DNA from: CAZKFG01 sp964551985
GTDB lineage: Bacteria; Bacillota; Negativicutes; Acidaminococcales; JAISLQ01
Assembly (NCBI GenBank): GCA_964551985.1
Contig: CAZKFG010000019.1
Location: 1-34,356, forward strand
Length of the DNA: 34,356 nucleotides
Reading direction: 5' to 3'
Every line of letters begins with the position of its first letter. The first letter of the stretch is position 1. The notes under the pieces are model-generated. The model worked only from the letters and a program-made list of their open reading frames with translations, was not told the origin of the DNA and did no database searches. Made by a program: the position numbers and the translations under genes. Below are positions 7,782-15,642 of the stretch, in pieces.

Positions 7782-7798
7782 AGAAATATACTTAGTTA

Positions 7799-9175
7799 TC
7801 AAGAATTTAGTTTATTTTTTAAAGATTTTATATCTTGTTCTAATTGCGAATCTTTTTGTATATCTTTTACTATTTTTTCAATAGAATGAATTATAGTTGT
7901 ATGGTCTCTTCCACCAAATAAATCACCTATTTTAGGTAAAGAATAATCTGTCAGTTCTCTACAAAGATATATTGCTATTTGTCTAGGATATACAATATTT
8001 TTCGTTCTTTTTTTTGCCAATAAATCTTCTTTTTTTATTTTATAATGATTTGCAACAATATCTTGAATTTTTTCTATTGTTATAGGTTTATTTATATCTG
8101 TGTTGATAATATTTTTAAGAGCTATTTGTGTCATGTCTAATGTTATTGGTAATTTGTTTAAAGAAGAATAAGCAATGACTTTTAATAAACAACCTTCTAA
8201 TTCTCGGATATTATTTTCTATTTTACTTGCTATAAAGAATGCTACATCATTAGGAATTTCTAAATTATCAATTTGAGCTTTTTTTCTTATAATAGCTATT
8301 CTTGTTTCAATATCTGGAGGTTGTACATCTGCTGTGAGCCCCCATTCAAAACGAGAACTTAATCTTTCTTCTAATGTAGGAATTTCTTTAGGTGGTCTAT
8401 CACTGGATATAACGATTTGTTTATTTGCATCATATAGAGTATTGAACGTGTGAAAAAATTCTTCTTGAGTATGTTCTTTTTTTGCTAAAAATTGTATATC
8501 ATCAATTAATAAACAATCTATATTACGGTATTTTTGTCTAAATTTTTCTGTCGAACCGTCTCTTATTGAGTTTATTAATTCATTAGTAAATTTTTCACTT
8601 GAAATATATAATACTTTACTATCTGGATTTTTTTCTTTTACTTTTTGCCCTATTGCGTGCATAAGATGTGTTTTCCCAAGTCCTACGCCACCATACATAA
8701 ATAAAGGATTATAGACTTTACCTGGAGTTTCAGATACTGCTAAAGAAGCTGCATGAGCAAATCTATTTGAATTTCCTATTACAAAAGAATCAAAAGTATA
8801 TTTGCTATTTAAAGTTGATATTAAATCTTCTTGTTTAAAAAAATTATCTTCACTAGGAAGTGGTTTATTAATTTTTATTATTTTTTGTTCTACGAAAGGT
8901 TCTTTTTGCTGTGATTCTTCTATATCTAAATTTACAATATCAATTTGAAAATTTTCATTTAAAATAGTGTTTATAATTAAAGAAATTTTATTTAAATAAT
9001 TATCTTCAATCCAATCTTTTATGAATGATTTAGGTACACCTAAAATAATTTTTTTGTTTTGTATTTTTATAGGAATTATAGCTTTTATCCAAGTATCAAA
9101 AACAAGTTTTGACACTTGGGGCTCTATTTGTTCTAAAGTTTTTTGCCATATATCTATAATTTGCAAATTCGACAT
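7799..9175 (-). CDS. dnaA: Chromosomal replication initiator DnaA
   Basis: DnaA is the ATP-dependent initiator that binds DnaA boxes and opens the origin. The 458-residue protein shows all four domains. Domain I runs from about 1 to 85 (IWQKTLEQIEPQVSKLVFDTW) and is followed by a variable linker. The AAA+ domain has Walker A GGVGLGKTH at 162-170, Walker B CLLIDDIQFL and sensor ISSDRPPKEI. The C-terminal DNA-binding domain carries the signature GGRDHTTIIHSIEKI. The ATG at 9175 has AAGGAGCAC upstream at a suitable distance. It is the first gene of the leftward arm and is divergent from rpmH. Confidence 0.98.
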   Translation of the reverse strand: MSNLQIIDIWQKTLEQIEPQVSKLVFDTWIKAIIPIKIQNKKIILGVPKSFIKDWIEDNYLNKISLIINTILNENFQIDIVNLDIEESQQKEPFVEQKIIKINKPLPSEDNFFKQEDLISTLNSKYTFDSFVIGNSNRFAHAASLAVSETPGKVYNPLFMYGGVGLGKTHLMHAIGQKVKEKNPDSKVLYISSEKFTNELINSIRDGSTEKFRQKYRNIDCLLIDDIQFLAKKEHTQEEFFHTFNTLYDANKQIVISSDRPPKEIPTLEERLSSRFEWGLTADVQPPDIETRIAIIRKKAQIDNLEIPNDVAFFIASKIENNIRELEGCLLKVIAYSSLNKLPITLDMTQIALKNIINTDINKPITIEKIQDIVANHYKIKKEDLLAKKRTKNIVYPRQIAIYLCRELTDYSLPKIGDLFGGRDHTTIIHSIEKIVKDIQKDSQLEQDIKSLKNKLNS

Positions 9176-9301
9176 TTTGTGCTCCTTAAAATTTTCAGTA
9201 AGATAATATGAAATTATCTTGATAAGTATATTAGCAAAAATAATTGCTTATATCAATTGTATATTTTAATTATATCATTAATCTTAAAATACGAATACTC
9301 C

Positions 9302-9330
9302 TTGACATTGTTTATTATCTAACATATAAT
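9302..9330 (+). promoter_or_regulatory. Consensus sigma-A promoter of rpmH operon
   Basis: TTGACA at 9302-9307 and TATAAT at 9325-9330 are separated by exactly 17 bases, so both hexamers and the spacing are consensus. It lies 80 bases upstream of rpmH and fits the high expression of a ribosomal protein gene. The rest of the 234-base dnaA-rpmH gap is AT-rich; I see no convincing dnaA promoter in it and no good DnaA box. Confidence 0.9.
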
Positions 9331-9409
9331 TCTTTTAGTTATCTATATTTTAAGATGGTAAATCCATATAATTAATTTGGATAGTTATATAAAGGGGAGG
9401 TTACATTAG

Positions 9410-9544
9410 ATGAAGCGTACTTATCAACCAAATAATCTTTGGCGTAAACGTACACATGGTTTTCGTGAAAGAATGAAAACTATTGGTGGTCGTCTTGTTT
9501 TAAAGCGTCGTAGAGCTAGAGGTCGTAAAAAACTTTCAGCATAA
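9410..9544 (+). CDS. rpmH: 50S ribosomal protein L34
   Basis: This very small, strongly basic protein of 44 residues begins MKRTYQPNNLWRKRTHGF and ends in RGRKKLSA, the invariant pattern of L34. Codons are biased to CGT for arginine, unlike the AGA-rich neighbours, as expected for a highly expressed gene. GGGGAGG lies 10 bases upstream of the ATG. It is directly followed by a hairpin and then rnpA, the universal bacterial order. Confidence 0.97.
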   Translation: MKRTYQPNNLWRKRTHGFRERMKTIGGRLVLKRRRARGRKKLSA

Positions 9545-9571
9545 TAGACCGCTATGTCGCGGTCTATTTTT
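9545..9571 (+). terminator. Terminator or attenuator between rpmH and rnpA
   Basis: The arms TAGACCGC (9545-9552) and GCGGTCTA (9559-9566) form an 8-bp stem with a 6-base loop followed by five T (9567-9571 including the start of the run). It begins right after the rpmH stop. Because no promoter is evident before rnpA, it probably lets part of the transcripts through, keeping L34 made in excess of RNase P protein. Confidence 0.75.
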
Positions 9572-9600
9572 CCTGTCTAACATTTTGGAGAGTAGTTTAA

Positions 9601-9969
9601 GTGAATAATGGATATACTTTTAATAGTTTTTTACGTTTAAAAAATAAAAAAGATTTTCAATTTGTTTACAACAAAGGGAAGTCTTTTGTAGATTATGCTG
9701 GTATTTTTTATGTTGTGAAAACCGATAGTTTAGAGCATACAAAAATAGCTGTTGTCGCTGGTAAAAAGCTTGGTAATGCTGTAATTAGAAATAAGACAAA
9801 AAGATTGATGAGAGAAATTTATCGACATTTTCAACATAAAATATGTGTTGGATTTAAAGTTATATGGATTGCTAGAAAACCGCTAGTGAATGCCGATATT
9901 AATTTTTTTGAAAAAAATTTTTTAAAGCTTGCTAAAAGATCCAATATCTTATTAAATAAGAGTGATTGA
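9601..9969 (+). CDS. rnpA: Ribonuclease P protein component
   Basis: This basic protein binds the catalytic RNase P RNA and helps position precursor tRNA for 5' maturation. The 122-residue sequence has the family start FNSFLRLKNKKDFQFVYNKG and the RNA-binding signature RNKTKRLMRE at residues 63-72. The GTG at 9601 has GGAGAG upstream; the short N-terminus before RLKNKKDF is normal. It sits between rpmH and yidD, as in most bacteria. Confidence 0.96.
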   Translation: MNNGYTFNSFLRLKNKKDFQFVYNKGKSFVDYAGIFYVVKTDSLEHTKIAVVAGKKLGNAVIRNKTKRLMREIYRHFQHKICVGFKVIWIARKPLVNADINFFEKNFLKLAKRSNILLNKSD

Positions 9970-9972
9970 AAA

Positions 9973-10182
9973 ATGAAAAAAATACTTATTTTGTTTATTC
10001 GTTTTTATCAAATTTTTATATCGCCTCTTTTAGGTGCAAATTGTCGATTTTATCCGACTTGTTCCGAATATTCTATGCAAGCTATTAATAAATATGGTTG
10101 TTTTTACGGTACTTTAATGGCTATAAAAAGAATTTTACGTTGCCATCCTTTTAATAAAGGTGGCTATGACCCAGTTGTTTAG
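9973..10182 (+). CDS. yidD: Membrane protein insertion efficiency factor YidD
   Basis: YidD is a small membrane-associated protein that assists YidC-dependent insertion. The 69-residue sequence has an N-terminal hydrophobic amphipathic helix (ILILFIRFYQIFISPLLG) and the conserved CRFYPTCSEYSMQA (24-37). It also has conserved cysteines at 43 and 57 and ends HPFNKGGYDPV, all typical. It starts 3 bases after the rnpA stop and precedes yidC by about 30 bases. Confidence 0.96.
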   Translation: MKKILILFIRFYQIFISPLLGANCRFYPTCSEYSMQAINKYGCFYGTLMAIKRILRCHPFNKGGYDPVV

Positions 10183-10211
10183 TAGTTGTAATGTTTTTAA
10201 GGAGTGATATT

Positions 10212-10871
10212 GTGAGTTATCTTTTTGATATGTTTATAAAGCTTATTCAAGATGCTATAGTTATTTGTTACAACGCTAGTGCAGCTGTTGGCATAGCTAA
10301 TTATGGTATAGCTATAATTTTATTTACTTTTTTAGTGAAGATATTGTTATATCCTATTACTATAAAACAAATAAAATCTACCAAAGCTATGCAGGAAATT
10401 CAACCAAAAATGAAAGCTTTGCAAGAAAAGTATAAAAATGATAAAGTAAGATTGCAACAAGAAATGGTTAATTTATATAGAGAAACAGGTTTTAATCCAC
10501 TTGCAGGATGTTTACCTTTATTGTTGCAAATGCCTATTTTGATGGGTATTTTCTTTGCTTTGAGAGATTTTAACTATGGTCCTGTAGCACCATCTTTTTT
10601 ATGGATGCCGAGCTTGGCAAGTCCTGATCCATTATTTATTATGCCTGTTATTTCAGCTGTTACAACACTTATTCAAACAAAGCAATCAATGCCTGATACT
10701 TCATCTAGTCAAAATAAAATGATGTTGTATTTTATGCCAATATTTATTGGATATATTAGTTTACAATTTCCATCTGGATTGGTTATATATTGGTCTGTGA
10801 CAAACTTATTGCAAATTTTTCAACAAATGTGGTTTAATCATCTAGAAGCAAAAAATAGCGTTAGAAAATAA
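10212..10871 (+). CDS. yidC: Membrane protein insertase YidC
   Basis: YidC/Oxa1-family insertase puts membrane proteins into the lipid bilayer, alone or with SecYEG. The 219-residue sequence has about five membrane segments and the family stretch KIQIKSTKAMQE-like region followed by ETGFNPLAGCLPLLLQMPIL. I chose the GTG at 10212 because AAGGAGTGAT lies just ahead of it; an in-frame ATG at 10191 overlaps the ribosome-binding site region and adds no family sequence. There is no lipobox, unlike Bacillus SpoIIIJ. The key positive residue of the first core helix, Arg in most homologues, appears to be Lys43 (LFTFLVKILLYPIT). Gene order yidD-yidC-jag is canonical. Confidence 0.94.
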   Translation: MSYLFDMFIKLIQDAIVICYNASAAVGIANYGIAIILFTFLVKILLYPITIKQIKSTKAMQEIQPKMKALQEKYKNDKVRLQQEMVNLYRETGFNPLAGCLPLLLQMPILMGIFFALRDFNYGPVAPSFLWMPSLASPDPLFIMPVISAVTTLIQTKQSMPDTSSSQNKMMLYFMPIFIGYISLQFPSGLVIYWSVTNLLQIFQQMWFNHLEAKNSVRK

Positions 10872-10886
10872 GGGAGCCTTTATTTT

Positions 10887-11537
10887 ATGAGTAAAATGAT
10901 AGATAAAACTGGAAAATCTTTAGACGAAGCGTTAAAATTAGCATTAGATGAGCTTCAAGTAACTGTAGACAAAGTAGATTATGAAATTATTGAACAAACT
11001 GAGAAAAAATCTTTGTTTGGTTTACTTGGTACAACAAAGCAAATAACTGTTAGAGTGACTGTTAAAGAAGAACCAAAAGAAGATAAACTTCCTGCAGATA
11101 TCGCAAAAGAATTTTTGCAAAGTATATTTAATAGTATGTCAATAGAAGTTTTAATTGAAAAATTTGTTGTCAGCGAAGATGTTATTAAACTTCATTTGCA
11201 TGGTGCACATTTAGGAATTTTGATTGGTAAACATGGTCAAACACTTGATTCATTGCAATATTTGACAAATCTTGTTACAAATAAAAATAAAGAAAAATGG
11301 GTAAAGATAATTTTAGATATAGAAAATTATCGTAAAAAAAGAGATGATGTTCTTGTAAAGTTAGCATCAAGATTAGCTGATAAAGTAAAACGTAAAGGCG
11401 AAAAAGTTACTTTAGAGCCTATGAATGCGCATGAGAGAAAAGTTATTCATATGACTTTACAAGATGATAGGCGTATTACAACTTATAGCGAAGGTGAAGA
11501 ACCACACAGATATGTTGTAATAATGTTAAAAAAATAA
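10887..11537 (+). CDS. jag: RNA-binding protein Jag/KhpB
   Basis: This cytosolic RNA-binding protein works with KhpA in Gram-positive cells and affects cell elongation and division. The 216 residues show a Jag-N domain (about 4-55; GKSLDEALKLALDELQV, SLFGLLGTTKQ). A KH domain follows (LGILIGKHGQTLDSLQYLTNLVTN, with the GKHG loop). The C-terminal R3H domain contains MNAHERKVIHMTLQDD with the Arg-x3-His pattern. The ATG has GGGAGCC upstream. It is the last gene before a terminator. Confidence 0.95.
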   Translation: MSKMIDKTGKSLDEALKLALDELQVTVDKVDYEIIEQTEKKSLFGLLGTTKQITVRVTVKEEPKEDKLPADIAKEFLQSIFNSMSIEVLIEKFVVSEDVIKLHLHGAHLGILIGKHGQTLDSLQYLTNLVTNKNKEKWVKIILDIENYRKKRDDVLVKLASRLADKVKRKGEKVTLEPMNAHERKVIHMTLQDDRRITTYSEGEEPHRYVVIMLKK

Positions 11538-11552
11538 TGTGTTTTACAAATG

Positions 11553-11585
11553 CCCAGTAATTAGTTTACTGGGTTTAATTTTTAA
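11553..11585 (+). terminator. Rho-independent terminator after jag
   Basis: CCCAGTAA (11553-11560) pairs with TTACTGGG (11566-11573) around a 5-base loop and is followed by a T-rich tail. It lies between jag and mnmE and would separate the rpmH-jag unit from the tRNA-modification genes, fully or in part. Confidence 0.75.
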
Positions 11586-11602
11586 AATTAAGGGTGATTT
11601 TT

Positions 11603-12985
11603 ATGCTTACAGACACAATAAGTGCTGTTTGTACGGCATCTGGTGAAGGTGCTATTGGAATAATCAGAATAAGTGGTACAGAAAGTATAAATATTGTTAA
11701 AAAAATATTTAAGACAAAAGTTGGATTGTTTGTAGATAATTTTGAACGAAATAAGCTTGTTTATGGTTATATATATGATGGAAATGAAATTATAGATGAA
11801 GTATTTTGTGTTTGCATGTATGCTCCATATTCTTATACTAGAGAAGATGTTGTAGAAATTCATTGCCATGGAAGTATTATAGTTTTACAAAAGATTCTTT
11901 TGCTTACATATAAATTTGGTGCAAGACCTGCTGATGCTGGTGAATTTACCAAGCGAGCATTTTTAAATGGGCGTATAGATTTAACACAAGCAGAGTCTGT
12001 CATGGCTATAATCCGCTCAACAAGTGAGGTAGGTTTAAAGCAGGCGCTGTATCAACAACAAGGTTTATTGGCTAAGAAGATAAAAGATATGCGTGCAAAT
12101 TTAAAAGATTTTATTGTACAGATAGAGGCAGTTATTGATTATCCGGAAGAAGACTTGGAAGATGTAACTTTAGAAAATGCAACAGACGTTTTGAATACTA
12201 ATTTACAACAAATAGACGATTTATTGAGCAATTATAAGATCGGAAAGATTATTAAAGAAGGTTTAAGGACGGTCATTGTTGGTAAACCTAATGTTGGTAA
12301 ATCAAGCTTGTTGAATAGTTTAACAGGCAGTGATTCTGCAATAGTTACAAGTATTGCTGGCACAACACGTGATTGTATTGAAGAGCAGGTTCATTTTGAT
12401 GGTTTAACTCTTGTTTTGATTGATACTGCTGGTATAAGGCACACTAATGATGAAGTTGAAAAAATAGGTATCCAAAAAAGTAAGGATAAATTAGAGCAAG
12501 CGGATGTAGTACTTTTAATTTTAGATGGTTCGGAAAAATTATCTGCGGAAGACGAGCAATTACTATTTTTGGTTAAAGATAGGCCACATTTGGTTTTAAT
12601 AAACAAAAATGATTTACATCAAAAGATTGACAATAGTTATTTATTAAATAATGTTGGTTTGCAAAAAGAAGATATTATTAATGTATCTGTTTTAAATAAA
12701 GATGGCTGGAAAGTATTTATAGAAAAACTAAAGCAAAAAGCTTTGGGCGAGAATAGTTCTATAGGCGAGGGAGTTTATGTCCAAGAAGCAAGACATAAAA
12801 ATCTTTTGGATTTGGCAAGAGGGAATTTAAGTGATGCTCTTGATGCGGTTCAAAGTAAAATGCCATTAGATTGTGTTATGATTGATGTTAAAAATGCTTT
12901 TTATAATTTAGGTCTTATAACAGGTGAAGCAGTTGATGATGAAATATTAAAAGAAATTTTTGCACGTTTTTGTTTGGGTAAATAG
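11603..12985 (+). CDS. mnmE: tRNA modification GTPase MnmE
   Basis: MnmE works with MnmG to place the carboxymethylaminomethyl group on U34 of certain tRNAs. The 460-residue protein has the N-terminal folate-binding domain (start MLTDTISAVCTASGEGAIG). The embedded G domain carries GKPNVGKS at 227-234, DTAGI and NKND. The C-terminal FCLGK has the catalytic Cys at 457. I prefer the ATG at 11603, which matches the family N-terminus and has AAGGGTGA six bases ahead; an in-frame GTG at 11594 falls inside that ribosome-binding site. mnmG follows after 12 bases. Confidence 0.97.
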   Translation: MLTDTISAVCTASGEGAIGIIRISGTESINIVKKIFKTKVGLFVDNFERNKLVYGYIYDGNEIIDEVFCVCMYAPYSYTREDVVEIHCHGSIIVLQKILLLTYKFGARPADAGEFTKRAFLNGRIDLTQAESVMAIIRSTSEVGLKQALYQQQGLLAKKIKDMRANLKDFIVQIEAVIDYPEEDLEDVTLENATDVLNTNLQQIDDLLSNYKIGKIIKEGLRTVIVGKPNVGKSSLLNSLTGSDSAIVTSIAGTTRDCIEEQVHFDGLTLVLIDTAGIRHTNDEVEKIGIQKSKDKLEQADVVLLILDGSEKLSAEDEQLLFLVKDRPHLVLINKNDLHQKIDNSYLLNNVGLQKEDIINVSVLNKDGWKVFIEKLKQKALGENSSIGEGVYVQEARHKNLLDLARGNLSDALDAVQSKMPLDCVMIDVKNAFYNLGLITGEAVDDEILKEIFARFCLGK

Positions 12986-12997
12986 GAGGTTTTAAAA

Positions 12998-14878
12998 TTG
13001 CATTGTGCAGGTAAATATGATGTCATTGTAATTGGAGCAGGGCATGCTGGTTGTGAAGCGGCCTTAGCAAGTGCGAGGATGGGTGCAAAGACTTTGATGG
13101 CAACGCTTAGTCTTGATAACATTGGCTTTATGCCATGCAATCCTTCTGTTGGTGGACCAGCTAAAGGTCATCTTGTAAGAGAGGTGGATGCTTTAGGTGG
13201 TCAAATGGGTATTTGTGCTGATAAGGCTTGTATTCAAATGAGGATGTTAAATGTTGGCAAAGGACCAGCAGTGCGTGCACTAAGAGCTCAAGCGGATAAA
13301 TTTATGTATCAGTCTATGATGAAAAACACTGTAGAAAATCAAGAAAATTTAGATGTAAAACAGTTGATGATTGAGCAACTTATTATTAATAACAGTCAAG
13401 TAGAAGGAGTTATTGCGGAAACTGGGGAAGTTTTTGAATGTAAATGTATTATTTTGGCAACTGGAACCTATTTACGTAGTAAAATAATTTTTGGACAGGT
13501 TAATTATGAAAGTGGCCCTAACGGGATACGTTCGTCGAAAAATTTATCTACCTATTTAAATAAAATAGGTCTTCCTTTAATGCGTTTTAAAAGCGGTACA
13601 CCAGCGAGAGTTGATAGAAATAGTTTGGATTTTACAAAAATGCATATACAGCCTGGTGATGAAAAAGTTCATAATTTTTCATTTATTAGTACAATAGAAA
13701 AACGAGAACAACTGGCATGTTGGCTTACTTATACTAATGAAAGAACGCACAAGATTATAAATGATAATTTGTCTCAAGCGGCGATGTTTAATGGAATGAT
13801 AGAGGGGATTGGTCCTAGGTATTGTCCTTCAATAGAAGCAAAAATAGTACGTTTTGCAGATAAAGAAAGACACCAATTATTTATTGAGCCAGAAGGATTA
13901 ATGACAAATGAAATGTATGTGCAAGGGATGTCATCATCTTTACCAGCACATATTCAATTAGCTTTTTTACAAAGTATTGATGGGATGGAAAATGTAAAAA
14001 TGATGCGTCCTGGTTATGCTATAGATTATGATTGTTTGGATCCGCTACAGCTAAAACATTCTTTGGAACATAAAGATATAAAAGGACTTTACTCAGCTGG
14101 TCAATCTAACGGTACTAGCGGTTATGAGGAAGCAGCAGCACAAGGTTTGATTGCGGGAATTAATGCATCAAGAAAAATTGCTGATAAAGAGCCACTTATT
14201 TTAAGTCGTTCGGATGCGTATATAGGTGTTTTAATAGATGACTTAGTTACTAAAGGAACACAAGAGCCTTATCGTATGATGACTTCAAGAGCAGAGTATA
14301 GATTGTTGCTACAACAAGATAATGCTGATTTGCGTTTAACACAAAAAGGTAGGGATTATGGTTTGGTAGATGATGAACGCTATGTGCAATTTTGTCAAAA
14401 ACGTTCTAATATTGAAAGAACACTACAAAACTTGAAAGAGTATAAAATTTCACCTACAAGTAAAATAAATGATTTTTTGCTTTCAATAGGTAGTAGTGTT
14501 GTAACAACAGGTATAAGTTTAGCAGAGTTATTACGTAGACCAGAAATTGGTTATGAAAATATAAAAGATTTTTTTGCACTAGAAGATATTTCACAGCAAA
14601 CTATCGAACAAGTAGAGACGACTATAAAATATGAAGGATATATTAAAAAGCAAAAACTTCAAGTGGAAAAAGCTGAACGATTAGAAAATAAAAAACTATC
14701 TAATAATATTGATTATTTTTCTATTAAGGAAATAACAATGGAGGCTAGAGAAAAGCTCCAAGCATTAAAGCCTGTTTCTATTGGACAAGCTTCTAGAATT
14801 TCTGGTGTTTCGCCAGCAGATATTAATATATTGCTCATTTGGCTTGAACAATATGAAAAACAGGAGCAGATAAAATGA
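12998..14878 (+). CDS. mnmG: tRNA uridine modification enzyme MnmG (GidA)
   Basis: MnmG is the FAD- and NADH-dependent partner of MnmE in wobble-uridine modification. The 626-residue sequence has the dinucleotide-binding motif GAGHAG at 13-18 followed by CEAALASARMG. It also has the GidA signatures PCNPSVGGPAKGHLVREVDA and GPRYCPSIEAKIVRF, and the late motif SAGQSNGTSGYEEAAAQG with FAD contacts. The start is a TTG at 12998, supported by AGGAGG eight bases upstream and by the family N-terminus. Its TGA overlaps the rsmG ATG by 4 bases. Confidence 0.97.
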   Translation: MHCAGKYDVIVIGAGHAGCEAALASARMGAKTLMATLSLDNIGFMPCNPSVGGPAKGHLVREVDALGGQMGICADKACIQMRMLNVGKGPAVRALRAQADKFMYQSMMKNTVENQENLDVKQLMIEQLIINNSQVEGVIAETGEVFECKCIILATGTYLRSKIIFGQVNYESGPNGIRSSKNLSTYLNKIGLPLMRFKSGTPARVDRNSLDFTKMHIQPGDEKVHNFSFISTIEKREQLACWLTYTNERTHKIINDNLSQAAMFNGMIEGIGPRYCPSIEAKIVRFADKERHQLFIEPEGLMTNEMYVQGMSSSLPAHIQLAFLQSIDGMENVKMMRPGYAIDYDCLDPLQLKHSLEHKDIKGLYSAGQSNGTSGYEEAAAQGLIAGINASRKIADKEPLILSRSDAYIGVLIDDLVTKGTQEPYRMMTSRAEYRLLLQQDNADLRLTQKGRDYGLVDDERYVQFCQKRSNIERTLQNLKEYKISPTSKINDFLLSIGSSVVTTGISLAELLRRPEIGYENIKDFFALEDISQQTIEQVETTIKYEGYIKKQKLQVEKAERLENKKLSNNIDYFSIKEITMEAREKLQALKPVSIGQASRISGVSPADINILLIWLEQYEKQEQIK

Positions 14879-15594
14879 CTTTTATTGATATTTTAAATGA
14901 ACAAACGCAAAAAGTAGGTATTAAATTATCTGAGTTACAATTAGAACAATTCAATACTTATTTTGAAAATGTTGTAAATACCAATAAGGTAATGAATCTC
15001 ACTGGTATTACAGAGCCCAAAGAATTTGCTGCAAAACATATTATAGATTGTTTAAATGTTTATGATATTAGATTTTTTAATAAAAACGCTGCGGTTTGTG
15101 ATGTAGGTTCTGGCGCTGGGTTTCCCGGATTGCCACTTAAAATTTATCAACCGTTTTTAAAAGTAACACTTTTAGATTCTCTAGCTAAAAGGATTAATTT
15201 TTTGCAACAACAAATAGAACAATTAGCTCTACGTGAAGCTTTTGCTTATCATATTAGGGCAGAAGATGCAGGGAATAATATAATACATAGAGAAAAATAT
15301 GATATTGTAACAGCAAGAGCAGTTGCTCCTTTAAGTGTTTTATGCGAATATTGCTTACCGCTTGTTAAAGTAGGCGGGATTTTTGCAGCAATGAAATCTA
15401 AAAATGCAGAACAAGAAATCAACTCAGCAAAAACAGTAGTTGCCAAACTAGGTGGAAAACTGATAGAATGTAAGAAAGTAGTTTTGCCAGAAATGCAAGA
15501 TGATAGGGTAATAATTTATTATGAAAAAATATTTAAAACGCCAAAAAATTTTCCTCGCAAAGCAGGAATACCAGAAAAAAATCCTATTATTTAA
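14875..15594 (+). CDS. rsmG: 16S rRNA (guanine-N7)-methyltransferase RsmG
   Basis: RsmG methylates G527 of 16S rRNA using S-adenosylmethionine. The protein has 239 residues with the SAM-binding VCDVGSGAGFPGLP at about 74-87, VTLLDSLAKRINFL and YDIVTARAVAPLSVL, all family signatures. The C-terminus FPRKAGIPEKNPI is also typical. It overlaps mnmG by 4 bases (ATGA), showing translational coupling, and is followed six bases later by the predicted Noc-binding palindrome. Confidence 0.96.
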   Translation: MTFIDILNEQTQKVGIKLSELQLEQFNTYFENVVNTNKVMNLTGITEPKEFAAKHIIDCLNVYDIRFFNKNAAVCDVGSGAGFPGLPLKIYQPFLKVTLLDSLAKRINFLQQQIEQLALREAFAYHIRAEDAGNNIIHREKYDIVTARAVAPLSVLCEYCLPLVKVGGIFAAMKSKNAEQEINSAKTVVAKLGGKLIECKKVVLPEMQDDRVIIYYEKIFKTPKNFPRKAGIPEKNPII

Positions 15595-15599
15595 AAATG

Positions 15600-15615
15600 T
15601 ATTTCCCGGGAAATA
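15600..15615. promoter_or_regulatory. Predicted Noc-binding site (NBS), perfect 16-bp palindrome
   Basis: TATTTCCCGGGAAATA is a perfect palindrome and contains the 14-mer ATTTCCCGGGAAAT that is the known binding consensus of Bacillus subtilis Noc. It lies 28 bases upstream of the noc start, so it may also mediate autoregulation. The match to the consensus is seen directly; binding is inferred from the family. Confidence 0.88.
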
Positions 15616-15642
15616 AAAGTTGAAAACTTACGGAGGCAGATT

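Larger units (their letters stand above)
7550..7798. other. oriC: Probable replication origin (oriC): AT-rich DnaA-box cluster
   Basis: This 249-base gap between dnaA and dnaN is almost entirely A and T and holds a cluster of DnaA-box-like 9-mers. There are two perfect boxes (minus strand 7687-7695, plus strand 7773-7781). Two more have one mismatch: TTATCAACA on the minus strand at 7675-7683 and TAATCCACA on the plus strand at 7753-7761. Weaker copies lie at 7631-7639, 7641-7649 and 7728-7736. The perfect boxes point toward each other across a T-rich tract (7700-7715) suited to unwinding. Coding direction flips just to the right, between dnaA and rpmH. The gap between dnaA and rpmH has no good box, so this is the better candidate. 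Assignment is by pattern and context. Confidence 0.8.

Noticed and set aside
9176..9409. DnaA-box-like words (TTATCTAAC, TTATCTATA) in the dnaA-rpmH gap as a second origin half
   Set aside because: Each has two or more mismatches in the core of the consensus, as expected by chance in AT-rich DNA.
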